Source: Zychaea mexicana (lineage: Eukaryota > Mucoromycota > Mucoromycetes > Mucorales > Lichtheimiaceae). From it: a stretch of DNA of 64,000 nt. A program made the position numbers and the translations under genes. The stretch spans positions 186,001 to 250,000 of the forward strand of contig NW_026516728.1 of NCBI RefSeq assembly GCF_025766255.1, read 5' to 3'. Positions within the stretch are counted from its first letter, which is position 1, and every line of letters begins with the position of its first letter. Shown piece by piece: positions 23,063 through 35,259 of the stretch. The notes under the pieces are model-generated. The model made no database searches. It worked only from the letters and a program-made list of their open reading frames with translations, and was not told the origin of the DNA.

Positions 23063-24903
23063 CTATGATTTCATCAAAACATTGACATGACTCTGGCTCA
23101 ATCTTGCACTATCTTTTAAGTCTTCGCTACTATGTTCTGATCGTCCCAATCCAGTGATAATTTTGTCCTTGCTCCCTAATGCTCCAGAGACGATTAATTC
23201 CTCCACCAACTCGCGGCTGTTTTTGATGCAATCGGGCACGCTGACACTCCAATAGCTAGCACCGGTCACACTGAGCGCATGGCCATAGTCCATCTTCAAT
23301 GCTTGATGCAGCTCTCCCAGTCGCTGCTGGTGTCCAACAAGATACTGTGGAATACATTTGGCCTGCAAGTTGACCATAGAATATTCGGGTTCAGCATCAA
23401 TGCCCAGATAAGTCTTCATGGACTTTAATGCATATTGATATGCTTCTTGTGGATCGAGTTGTTCGATGGGTGCTTTAAATGCATTCTTCCATTGATGACC
23501 ACCAATCATGACTGTGGCCTTGACCCGATCGTCACCTTCGGCATCTTGCCCGCGCATTGCGTTGGAATCAAATACAACGCCAAGCGTGCCGGGTACCGGT
23601 ACGGGATATCTTGAATCGGGATGAGGGGTCAGGAAACCAAATCCATCATAGGTAAGGTTAACATCAGGCGCATATGCCAAGTTGACGACTGCCACGTCTA
23701 CAGCAGGATTGTAAGTGAGATGGGGTAGTGGTGATGAAGTGGTGACGGTATTCAGAGCAGCTGAAGGAAGCGCCGATATGGTATGATCCGCATAAATGAC
23801 TTGTTTGGTTGTTGTGATCTAAAACAATGCATCAGTATGTTCGTACCACAAAAGAACACTTGCTCTTTCCTTTCCTCCTTTCTCCCCGTATGTACAACAA
23901 GGATAAACAATCTACCTTGGATTCAGCTTCTTGAGCTTGTACATCGACTACAGGTTCGCCTGTCACGATGTTGACATTATCGCACTCTTCCAACCAACTT
24001 CGCAGCCGTTCCGTCAACATTTCCGTGCCATCCTTGAAACCAATCACACTCATGCTCTCCATTTTGCCAAACCAGTCTGGGTCTTCCTTGCGCGCACGAG
24101 CAGCGATGCCACGTTCCCGGAAAGTATCCACTTGAACACCACCTTTAAGCAATCCCTTTACGATGCTGCCATAAACACGTTCGTTCTCGTATAGCATGCG
24201 AAGCGCTGACCGGGCCGAAAGTGCTTTCACGTCGCCAGCATAGATTCCATGGACCATTGATCCAACAAGGTCCAAAGCAACATGCTCGTTAAGCCGACGG
24301 GATACCAGGGAATACAATGACTCGTCATCGTCGTCTTGGCCTGTGCGTGCTGAACGGATGAATGGTTCGCGTAAAATAGATGGTATCACGCCTTTCAGCA
24401 CAGGTGGTTTGTGGAACAAGAGTGATGACAGTGAACTTGGTAGTGTGTTGATAGAGCCATCAAAATAAATGTATCGGTTTTTGGCTGATGGATCCGTTTT
24501 GGGTACACTCACTAAGCTTTCGGCGAGGCCCAAATCTCTTGTCTATCGCCATATGCGTGAGTGTGCGAGAAAGAGATATAGGCGTTCCATTCTATAGTTT
24601 CAGGGAACATTGCATTCAATATTTCCTTCTTACCAATTCTAGAACAACGGCACCACTTGTTCCAACAGGACGAAGACTACGAGGACCTGATTCAAATAAA
24701 ACTGATTTTGCATTTCTGTTGGCACTAGTTTTGGGACACGATGCGTGGAATCCAGGTTCAACGCGACGACTGCGAATCCACCCGCCTACACGATCGGAAC
24801 CTTCAATGAGAGTAATTTGAGTTGCACGAGGTGATAATCGCGCCAAATAGTAAGCTGCTGAAAGACCTGAAATGCCTCCTCCCAACACAGCTACGGAAGG
24901 CAT
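23063..24903 (-). CDS. HEM14: protoporphyrinogen oxidase
   Basis: FAD enzyme of the inner mitochondrial membrane that oxidises protoporphyrinogen IX to protoporphyrin IX, the penultimate step of heme synthesis. Three exons (24634-24903, 23916-24542, 23063-23818), all split at phase 0, give 550 residues against 539 for yeast Hem14. The N-terminal dinucleotide fold reads VLGGGISGLSAAYYLA (G8-G9-G10 to G13), followed by IEGSDRVGGW. FESGPRSLRP, SMVHGIYAGD, GFKDGTEMLTERL and the C-terminal VTGASYWSVSVPDCI are PPO blocks. It has no cleavable presequence, as is common in this family. A long CT tract lies in the presumed promoter just upstream. Confidence 0.96.
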
Positions 24904-26394
24904 GGTGGTGTGTAGAAGTTGATATGTGGTAGTGTTACAGAGTAAGTGAAAAGAAAGTGCCGCATGATTTTTTTTGCTCTCTCTCTCTCTCTCTCTCTTC
25001 GGCTTCACTCCCATCAAAGAGCCGACATTCATCCCTTCACTCAGACAGTATGACTCAAATTCACCCGAACATTTACATACGATTGGCCCTTGCAAACTTA
25101 TCACGCTAAAAATGATAAGGTTGTGTGTGCTTCGCATAAACTATGATATCGTTAGGAAACAATGTGTTTTGGTATGTAGTATAATCAACTTGCCAAAGTT
25201 CTCGAATTCAAAGAGTCCGTCCCTTTTAAGACGCCAGCGTCCAAACAACAAGAAGTCTTTGACTTTGAACGTACAGGTAGAATGCGTTGATAATAGTTAC
25301 ATAACTTTGTTCCCAGTATGATAGCTTTAAATAGCGTTAATACAACATGGGGAAAATGAAGAGATATTCTCCAAACAAATTAAAAAGTCAATTCCTTCAG
25401 CCATGGTGAATAGTAAATCAAAGAACTAGGTTGTTGTTTTTTAAAGACATAATAGGTGTCAAACTGGCAATATTATTAGTGAATTAGCGTAAACTTACAA
25501 TGGGTTAGGATAGGTATAACGTCCAAGTCCTCCTTCTATCGTCTGTCAAAGAAAGGAGAAAAACCCCAACGTCCTCCAGTTATGCGGCTGCATCTAGTGA
25601 AGCCATGTAGCATAATTAGATAACTAAACTGTATATGCCTTTTATGCATCCACTGGATGCACCCTTTGCGCCTCCAAACGATTGATTTAATATGTTTCCA
25701 TGGGGGTTAAACATCGTCAGAGTATACGTATGAGATCCTTCATAATAATCGACCAGTCCCATTGTAGTAGGCTCCCCTCTTTCGAGCAAACACGCGTCGA
25801 GTAGAGATAGAACGTGTTATTGGCACGCTTATAGTATTTAGAGCTTGGTGAATTAGGTGCGCCATCACAAAAACATTCTATATGCTCGTGGCTGACAGTG
25901 CCATACCTCTGTAGTTTCTTGCACTGATCAAGAAGAAGAAGACGCTGATATAAGCGTGGCTAGCATAGGTATGAATGGCCAATTATGTTGTTTTAGAGTG
26001 AGTGATAAGCTTAAAAGGACTCTTTATGATTTCAAGTTGGTAAGAAAAGCAGTTTTGACATGTATGCCAATGCGCAGTGAGGGCATCTATCCAACCATTT
26101 TGCAGACTGGAAATCGGAGAAAGCTGCCATGCGCTGGCGGGGTTGAAGAGAGAGAACAACACACACACACACACACAGAGAGAGCGAGGCCCCCAATAGA
26201 TTCCGGGCTGTCGATTCTGAAGAACTTTCGCTTCAAGTGACGACTCGATACTTGTCACTTTTTTTACTGTTTGCCTTTTCTTGCTCCTTCCCTAACTTTT
26301 CTCCTTCGAACCACGCGTAAAGCCAAATCGCCTGTTTTATAATCAGTTCTCCTGTATCAAACCTTTTTTATTTGAAATATAAACGGCTGTCATC
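24904..26394. other. intergenic region between divergent genes
   Basis: About 1.5 kb between HEM14 (minus) and the 4E-T-like gene (plus). It contains a CT microsatellite at ~24977-24998 and a CA/GA microsatellite at ~26159-26184. No gene recognised. Confidence 0.45.
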
Positions 26395-29300
26395 ATGTCG
26401 GATCGTGGGGACACACCGGCTGCCGAAGCAGCAGCAGCAGCAGCAGCAACGATACCTGCCACAAACACCACCACCACCGTTACTACTACAACCAGTGCTG
26501 CTACAGCAACAGCAACAGAAACGGAATCAAATGCTCCAGTTACTCGATACACTTATCAAGTCTTAATGTCCTTACGTGATAGTCCATTGGTCGCAAAACC
26601 ACCAGACATGCCACCTTTATCGACTTGGTTTGGGTACGATTTATAAGCTGTGTGGGAATCTGGGTTGCAAGAGGAGGGGGTTGGGAGAAACTAGTGACCG
26701 ATTTACATGCACACACGTAACCACGAGTGTGTGTGTGTACGCATGGTAATTGGAAAACACCATCTGACTTGTTTTCTAGTGATGATCTTGAAGCACCCTT
26801 GTCTAAAGGTATACTGAATGGTGCCATCACTTCTCGAACTTTAGGTTTGTGTTGTTTTCCATTTCTTTTTTCGCTTTTGTTTTTGTTTATGCGTCTTTTT
26901 GTTAACTCTGCGTGTGCTTTGCCCGTAGCAAATTCTTTAGACAGAAACGTTCTCCTTGCTCCAAACAAGTCTATATTCTCAGCACAAAACTATGGAAAAC
27001 GCTCTTTGGCGGACGACGACTCAAATACGTCAATGTCAACGCGGACAACGCAATCACATACATCTTCCCGATATCGCCATGTAATTTAATTATCTATTTA
27101 GTTGAGAGCGAAAAAAGAAAATAAGGGATATTATATGAGAGAAGGCAAAGAAGAGACCGAGAGAGAGAAACAAGTGCGTGCTAATAACTCCTGAACTTTT
27201 TGATTATTAGAACAACGATGAACTGAGACCTTACAATAGTAACGGTTATAACAACAGTAACAACCACAACAACGACAGAGACCAACGATCGTCACGAAGT
27301 CAAACCTATTCTACGGAATGGGGCCTTTCCAACAGATATAACAATCGACGAGTAAATAACAAGAACCAGCATCGAAGCATATCGCCTTTACAAAACACCA
27401 AGCAACAACAACAACATCACCAGCAGGACAGAAACCTTTTAAATGAAAGCTCTAGAAACCGAAGAGAAAGTAAGTGGAGAGTTTTAGCGTTTGGAAAAAG
27501 AAAAGTAGAGAACTCATTATTGTATATCATCATGTTAGATCCCCGTGAAAAAACATCGACCAACAAGCTTTTGAATGGAGATGCAACACTACAGCAACAC
27601 CATCAGCATCAACAACAGCATCAACAACAGCAACAGCAGCAGCGCTCATCAGATAAATTACCGGAATGGATGGATTATAACCCAAGTACAGAACGCAAGC
27701 CTGTAAGGCAGCTTGACGCAATACCTCCAGCACCCCCTCCAGGCTTCTCCAATGATTTGGAAGCGTGGAAGTCGGATATGAAATTACGTGATAAGAACAT
27801 GGAGGCGAATGGATCATCACAACCACCGTTGCACGGAAAGGGTAAGTGCAGATAATCACTATATCAGGGGCTGAAGGCTATGGAAACAAAGCAATAAGAA
27901 AGAAAGAACGGAAAGGCTAAAAATTTCGCTCACCATAGATGGCCAGCCAAAGAAGGACGTCAGCGATCTCGACATGCTGCTTGGTGGCATGAGCTCAATC
28001 GATTTGCATAAACCTCAGCAGCAGCAATCCGGCGGAATGGACTTTCTTTCGTCATCCGTGCTCGATTCACCCTCACTACCCGGTCGCCGTGAACGTGGTT
28101 CTCGGTTCGCCAAGTTCTTTGCGAAGCGCGAGGAGGAAGCTACCACGCCTGTGGTCGAGGAACTAACATCACAGCCACCCACGGTTCCAGTTCAGGGCAA
28201 GTCTATCAGCATAAATGATTTGTTTGGTAGAAATCTTCCGCAGACACCACCACAGCAACAACAACGGCAGCAGCAGGGCTCTAGCGAAGTGAAGGCGTCA
28301 TTTTCCCAAGGCCCTCCAGCTCCTGCTCCTGCTCCCCGTATGCTCTCAGAAGAAGAAGTTCTCCAGAGCTTAGGTGCCAAAAGATCACCTCAACAACACA
28401 AGGAGAAACCTTCAGCGGAGGATGCAATGGGCTTTGACAAGGTACTACAAATCCTCTCCCAGCCAAAGGTAAATGACCTACAAACAGTTGTTAGGTGAAA
28501 ATCAAATAATTATTGAACGCTGTGAACTAATAATTTAAATTGTTACGTAAAACCAAATAATAGCCTACATCACCGTACGACATCAAGAAGGATGAGTTCG
28601 TAGAACAACAAGAATCTGGCGAACCTGTTATGGTAGCTGCAGAAACACCTAAGCAAGAACAGCACAATTTTGAAGAAAATGTATACATGTCGTCGCCTAA
28701 ACCGCCCTTTGAGCTGTCACAGCAACAACGTGCATCCCCTGTAAGCGCTGCGATACCGACGGCGACGCACGAAGAAGCGACTGTAGCATCTCCTGTGCGA
28801 ACACCAGCAGAAAAGCAGCACATGCGGACGGATAGCACGGATAGTGCCCAGGCTCAGAAGCCAAAGCTCGTTGGCAAGGCATTTGCAGGAAACCTGCCCA
28901 CATCCGTACTACGTCAAATGAGCGCACGAACATCTGAAGGTCGGTCACCATCCATCGCCTCTAGTAAATCGGCGAACCGATCGTTTGCAGCTGGTAGCTC
29001 GTCGGCTGGCGGATCGCCTGCCTTGTCGAACCACTCGCCATCAGCTATCAAGAGTGGCATCCCAATGGTATCTCATCAGCAATCAAATTCACCTGTCCAA
29101 CAACTCTCATATACGTCTAATGCGTATCAGCAGCCACAACAACGCATGCCTGCCACTTCCCCAGGCTATCCCTTGCCAGGACACAGTCCTATTGTGGATC
29201 CGATTGCAGCAGCAGGTGCCCCTCCTCTTGGTCGCCAGCCCCGAAATTTGGAGCAATTGCTTCAATATGGCGTTGCTACTGCAGCTGCTGGTAATGGCGG

Positions 29301-29776
29301 TGGTGGTGATAAACTTTCACCTCCAGTTATGCCACGTTCCGGTATGAATGGTAACGGACCTATGATGGGCCCACACCATCCTCATCACCAACCCCATCAC
29401 CCTCCTCATCCTCATCATCCGTTCCAAGGTCAAGGAGGCATGGAACAATTCATTCCTCCGCATTTGATGCAGCCAATGCCGCCGCATATGGGACCTGTTG
29501 GACCTGGCCCCATGCTTCAGCCACACCACCTTCCGCCGCAGCTTCAAGGACAAGCCCCTCACCAATTCCCTCCCATGCAGCGTGAAATGATGACACCACC
29601 TACCAGCGACCATCCTGCCTACATGGGTAACGTTCCGCCTCCACACATGATGGGTAACGGTAAGTTTTTGGCAATCGATTGGTGTATGATTAAGGCCGGG
29701 AACTTATCCATTTGTTCATACGATAGGGTTGCCTCCACATTTGTTTGCAAAGAGTCAAGGATGGGACCGGCACTGA
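26395..29776 (+). CDS. EIF4ENIF1: 4E-T-like eIF4E-binding translational regulator
   Basis: Eight exons (26395-26633, 26780-26844, 26929-27080, 27211-27469, 27539-27841, 27939-28468, 28564-29659, 29727-29776) give 897 residues. The protein is largely disordered, rich in Gln, Asn, Pro, Ser and His. A canonical eIF4E-binding site YxxxxL-phi is at 52-58 (YTYQVLM), preceded by R as in animal 4E-T. GSRFAKFF (393-400) matches the GSRFSRWF block, LPTSVLRQM (627-635) the PTSVIRKM block, and RNLEQLLQYG a later Leu-rich block. SISINDLFG (428-436) may be a further partner motif. 4E-T represses capped mRNAs and brings eIF4E to P-bodies with DDX6/Dhh1. The N-terminal Ala/Thr stretch is lineage-specific. 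Its 3' end faces EFM4 with only 48 nt between stop codons. Confidence 0.82.
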
Positions 29777-29824
29777 ATTTGTTAAATTTGTCTAGAACGT
29801 GTATGTTGAGGAAACTTTATTTTA

Positions 29825-30764
29825 TTACAACGGTTCAAAGGCAACAGTACAAATTTTCGATCCAGAGTGTCCACCGAACGAAAATGTGGGATATTTGACA
29901 TGCGAGTGGTATCGGAAGTCTATAAGCATTGCGTTTTTGGGGTTGGGGAGAAAAGATACGTGTTAGTAGTTGTTGAGCGCATCGAAAGAGCTGGAGATAT
30001 ACATTGACTTACACTTCTTGAAACTTTGAGCGAGCTCGTCTTGAGTCCAATTACAACTTGTGATAAGAAACAGGCCCTCAGGGCTGATCATTTGGCGCAC
30101 GGCCTCCACATAGCGTTCTCTAGGTCCATCTCTACCTTCCTTTTTCGCTTGCTCTTGTTCTGGATTCAGCGAAATCGCGTCAAACGTGCCTTTATCCAAC
30201 ACGATATCAAACTGATTCTGTGCAGCCCAATCGGATCCCAACAGATCTACCGTATGATATTGGATCGTATCGCTCAGGTCACGTTGCTCAGCAACGGCTT
30301 TGGCCAATGTAATGGCAGGTTCCGAATAGTCGATGCCTGTCAAGTTGTTGTATCCTTCGCCAGCGAGTTCAAGCAACAAGTGGCCGTTGCCGCAACCGAG
30401 ATCCACTATCCGGCTGTCGGTTTTGGTAACATTCTCTGTCACCCATTCTGTCATTTTCTCCACGCTATCTTCACCGAACCTATATATAATTCAAAATAAG
30501 CATGTTTAAATAAAAGTACGAATAATTAGAGGGACAGATCTAAATCCAGAATGAGGGTGACAACAAACCATATTTCGCCAATGTCGCCAATCTCTTTGAA
30601 ATTGCTATTTTCGCGATTGTAAACCTTGTCCCAACTGGTTTTATGTAATGAGATAAGCGTCAGCTTTCCTGTTTACTGCTAGTTCTTTTTTAGTGTCATG
30701 GAGTGTACACTGACTATTCTTTGGTTCCAAGCTTGGAGGCCTCGAAATCTTGTGTGTCTTCCAT
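29825..30764 (-). CDS. EFM4: EFM4/METTL10-type eEF1A lysine methyltransferase
   Basis: Class I SAM-dependent methyltransferase; yeast Efm4 and human METTL10 methylate a lysine of elongation factor 1A. Four exons (30715-30764, 30569-30634, 30013-30479, 29825-29919) give 225 residues. The family start SKLGTKEYWDKVYNRE is split by intron 1, whose donor is GTCAGT. Motif I DLGCGNG is at 65-71, and the family signature VLDKGTFDAI is near 134-141. LITSCNWTQDEL and the C-terminal FSFGGHSGSKICTVAFEPL complete the match. Length agrees with METTL10 (~230-290). Two RFX-like palindromes lie roughly 90-130 nt upstream of the ATG. It is convergent with the 4E-T-like gene. Confidence 0.94.
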
Positions 30765-30850
30765 CGATCTGTGTAAAATAAGATCTTTTCCGCTTTTCGG
30801 AAGACAAACTGTCAAAAACCCAAGCGAGAGACAAAGAAAGAAGTCCCGCG

Positions 30851-30863
30851 GTTACTTGGTAAC
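30851..30863. promoter_or_regulatory. RFX X-box-like palindrome 1 upstream of EFM4
   Basis: GTTACTTGGTAAC is a perfect inverted repeat with a 3-nt core. It fits the RFX consensus GTNRCC-N-RGYAAC with one mismatch. It lies 87 nt upstream of the EFM4 start codon. Confidence 0.4.
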
Positions 30864-30879
30864 ACGAATGTCACCCTAT

Positions 30880-30892
30880 GTTGTCTAGCAAC
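30880..30892. promoter_or_regulatory. RFX X-box-like site 2 upstream of EFM4
   Basis: GTTGTCTAGCAAC fits the X-box with one mismatch in the left arm and lies 16 nt beyond the first site. Confidence 0.35.
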
Positions 30893-31957
30893 GCAATCAT
30901 GCAACGGCATACAGTTCAGGTCAACAGCAGTGGCCAAGCGAGGTGTAACTTTTTTTCCAGTAATGCCAAGTAGTAACGCGCGCTGTCCATTATAGCAAGT
31001 TCAGACAAAGGATTTGAAACATCTTTAAAATAACGGTTTTTTTGTGACAGTCTCACGATTCAACAAGAAGCGATTCTTGTCCCTAGAACTACAGTGTCCA
31101 TGTGCCAATAATAGACTATGTATGTAGTATGTATCGATGGTGATGTTATTTAGTTACCAACGAGCATAGAACCCGCGGAAGGTTCTATAAATAGTTGGAA
31201 ACAACGAGAAAAGAGGAGTGATCGACGTCAACTGAAAGCAAAAGGGGTCGGTTTCATGGAATCCGCAACAGCAGGATCTAGACAGATGTCTTTTGAAACA
31301 AATGGGCTTCGATGCAGAATATACCATGTAATGCACCATGTAAAACAGACCTATACCCTAGATTTTTCACATTATAAACAAAACTGAGTAGCTTTTTTGG
31401 TGGATGGTATAAATACTCCAAGAAGAAAGAACGCTCCGCGGATGAAGGACCCGTCTACCCATTGTATGGTGCAGCTGTGCCTCTGTGCCCAGGCCACCTA
31501 GTTTGTGCGTAGGGTCGTTTCCGATCGTTTGCACATGCCTTAAGGAGGCGGCATTTGATTATCAACGTAAGTTTTCCGTGTGTGTTGTGGATGTAACAAT
31601 AGGTTGCTTTTGCTGTGGTCCCCTTTTGTGTGTTGTGTTGTGCGATAAGTGTTTCGGTCATCACAAGAGCCAAAAAAAAATCTCTCCGTGGCAAACAGCT
31701 TCTTGTGTTACTTACGTACAAGTTTCGCCCACGTTTTTCGGTCTTTATCGCTGAAAAGATGTGTTTTATCTCGCAAAGGAGAGCCCAGGCCTGCGAAATC
31801 AAAGGCACTGTTGCATTGGCATGACTCATTGACTCGGTCCTGAGCCGGGTAAAGTTCTGAAGAAAGAAGACGACGACAATCGGCGTTATTTCGCCTCTCC
31901 AACTCCACACATTTGGCTCGCTTCCTTGCTCTGTATATACTCTCACAGAAATTCTCC

Positions 31958-32080
31958 ATGGAGACAGTAAAGTTAGAAGCAATGAGATTGTCGCTAAAAA
32001 AGCTTGATACGCTGGGCTTGGATGAGGTAACAGTAATAGAGTTTCAGTGGCAGCAAGTATTACGTATAAAGCAGAGGTGA
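31958..32080 (+). CDS. candidate 40-residue small ORF
   Basis: ATG-to-TGA frame of 40 codons. The product begins METVKLEAMRLSLKKLDTLG, has an even charged/hydrophobic pattern suggesting one or two amphipathic helices, and is not low complexity. The last codon overlaps a possible donor (AG|GTGAGG at 32077), so it could be a first exon whose partner I could not find. A TATATA lies at 31934-31939, too close to serve this ATG. Unrecognised. Confidence 0.22.
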   Translation: METVKLEAMRLSLKKLDTLGLDEVTVIEFQWQQVLRIKQR

Positions 32081-32667
32081 GGTAAATAGTCCCTACTGCG
32101 AAGTTTTCTGCTGTTTTCGGGGCGGGGTGGAGAGTTGGGGGTGTAGTAGGACCGACAGAAATGGGTCTAATTTACCTTGTCGTCAAACCGTCTTGTTCGT
32201 CCATCGCGTACCCTCTTTTCGAAAGTAAACAATCGCGCGCTCGCCCCTAGCCCTGCCCGGCTCACAACAGTTTACAAGCAATTTACGCCCTCATTACAAG
32301 TGCGCCCGAGCGATATTTCTATTCGTAGGAGCAGATTCTTCTCAGCGATAATAATCTGGGCGACAGGATATAATATCACGACATGTTTTTTTAAGACGGT
32401 TAGGAGAATATTACTTTTAGGGTAAGGGGGGTGGGCCACACGTTACGCTTCCTGCGAGGGTGACGGGCGGGAAAAGGTTGTGAGAACGCAGGAAAAAGTC
32501 AAACTTTTTTCGGTGCTTCAACTGCCGACCTATAAAAACTTGCTTGAGCATTGGGCAACTCTTGCATATTTTTGTTTTCGAAAACAAAAAAAAAAAAAAA
32601 GATCATCTCGTTTTTCTTTCTCTCTTCCTCCCCGTTCTTCTTCCGCAACCTCCACTAGACAAGAACC

Positions 32668-34321
<1,654 letters not shown>

Positions 34322-34574
34322 ACGGAAGAACGTTTGACTATCTATTCCCCGCCCCTACCCAACTTCATCCCTTACATTAACCATTGAAAAATCCCCATCA
34401 AATCATTATCTTCGTAATATATTATACTGTATAAAGGGAAGATCCAAAGGAAACAAAACAAGAAATAAACAAACACAATCATACGCACGCATCTTTACGC
34501 GTTATATATGTACAGATACACTTACTAAACAACACCAGACATCAGAATAAGCGTTTATATTATTATTGCTGCTA

Positions 34575-34922
34575 CTATTGATACAAATGAACGAGGCCAT
34601 AAAGAAAGGTATGAAACAAGATATAAGATAATAGGCCGTTGATTGCGCCGTCGACGACCAGATCTCGTACGCCGTGTATAAAGTAATTTCCAGGCTGATG
34701 GTGACATTTAAACACGACTAAAAGAACGGCGAGTGTTGACCAGCTGAGGGCGTAAAACAGGAACCCAGACCAGTTTGTTAAGCCGAGAATGCCTGCAGCA
34801 GATCCAGCAATGGCGGCAAAGCATGAGCGAATGAACTGTAATTGTTTGTTGTTGTGAACGACATGCGGTTGGAAGAATTTGTGTGCGTTTTGATTAGGTG
34901 GATTGGCGTTGGGATTATTCAT
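34575..34922 (-). CDS. EMC6: ER membrane protein complex subunit 6
   Basis: Single-exon protein of 115 residues. EMC6 is a small three-helix core subunit of the ER membrane complex, which inserts tail-anchored and multipass proteins. The match rests on the helix-1 segment SAAGILGLTNWSGFLFY, a second helix WSTLAVLLVVFKC, and the C-terminal GAINGLLSYILFHTFLYGLVHLY, which mirrors animal EMC6 endings (FTYVLFWTFLYGMVHVY). The start is the only ATG before helix 1 and leaves a 30-residue Asn/Pro-rich cytosolic tail. An upstream ORF on the same strand overlaps this ATG by 8 nt. Confidence 0.92.
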   Translation of the reverse strand: MNNPNANPPNQNAHKFFQPHVVHNNKQLQFIRSCFAAIAGSAAGILGLTNWSGFLFYALSWSTLAVLLVVFKCHHQPGNYFIHGVRDLVVDGAINGLLSYILFHTFLYGLVHLYQ

Positions 34923-35184
34923 TATGTTCGTGTGTGTTGATTAAGAGTGATGTGGTGATGCTCGTCAATATGATATAACCCAACGCGCACTCCAATGGAT
35001 TAAAATCCCAGAGCGGGTCAGCGGGGAGTGTTTTAGCCAATGAAAATAGATTAAGCATCAGGTACCAGCATATTTTCCAAACAGCATCAAATGACATTCG
35101 GCTGTTGAGCAAAAGTACATATATTATGCTAGGATGCATGAAGTAAAAAGTCCAGAAAACGTAAAAGTAAATGATATAGATCAA
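34915..35184 (-). CDS. possible upstream ORF overlapping EMC6 start; hydrophobic
   Basis: Frame of 89 codons (an inner ATG at 35097 gives 60 residues) that ends in the overlap ATGAATAA, so its stop falls 5 nt after the A of the EMC6 ATG. It has aromatic and hydrophobic stretches able to span a membrane, but no family is recognised. It lies in the 337-nt gap between the alpha-arrestin stop and EMC6, where the EMC6 promoter and leader should be. It may be a regulatory uORF, a real overlapping gene, or chance. Confidence 0.2.
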   Translation of the reverse strand: MIYIIYFYVFWTFYFMHPSIIYVLLLNSRMSFDAVWKICWYLMLNLFSLAKTLPADPLWDFNPLECALGYIILTSITTSLLINTHEHNE

Positions 35185-35259
35185 AGATATATGAATAGAG
35201 TAGAGGGGGAGTAATCAGGTTGGGGAATATGATATAGGAAGGTAGGAGGTGATGTTTGT

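Larger units (their letters stand above)
30765..32667. other. intergenic region between divergent genes
   Basis: About 1.9 kb between EFM4 (minus) and aspartate aminotransferase (plus). It holds X-box-like palindromes near 30.85 kb, a 40-codon ORF at 31958 and a TATAAAA at 32531-32537, 131 nt before the AAT2 ATG. Other frames look random. Confidence 0.45.

Noticed and set aside
30026..30499. 157-codon plus-strand frame
   Set aside because: Exactly antisense to the third EFM4 exon, whose methyltransferase motifs are clear.
31455..31982. 175-codon minus-strand frame
   Set aside because: Begins without a convincing ATG context and shows no domain or splice signals. It looks like a chance frame.
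32177..32425. 82-codon plus-strand frame upstream of AAT2 resembling a presequence
   Set aside because: It has no ATG start in frame, a stop lies just upstream and no usable acceptor separates them, so it cannot be attached to AAT2, which has its own complete start exon.
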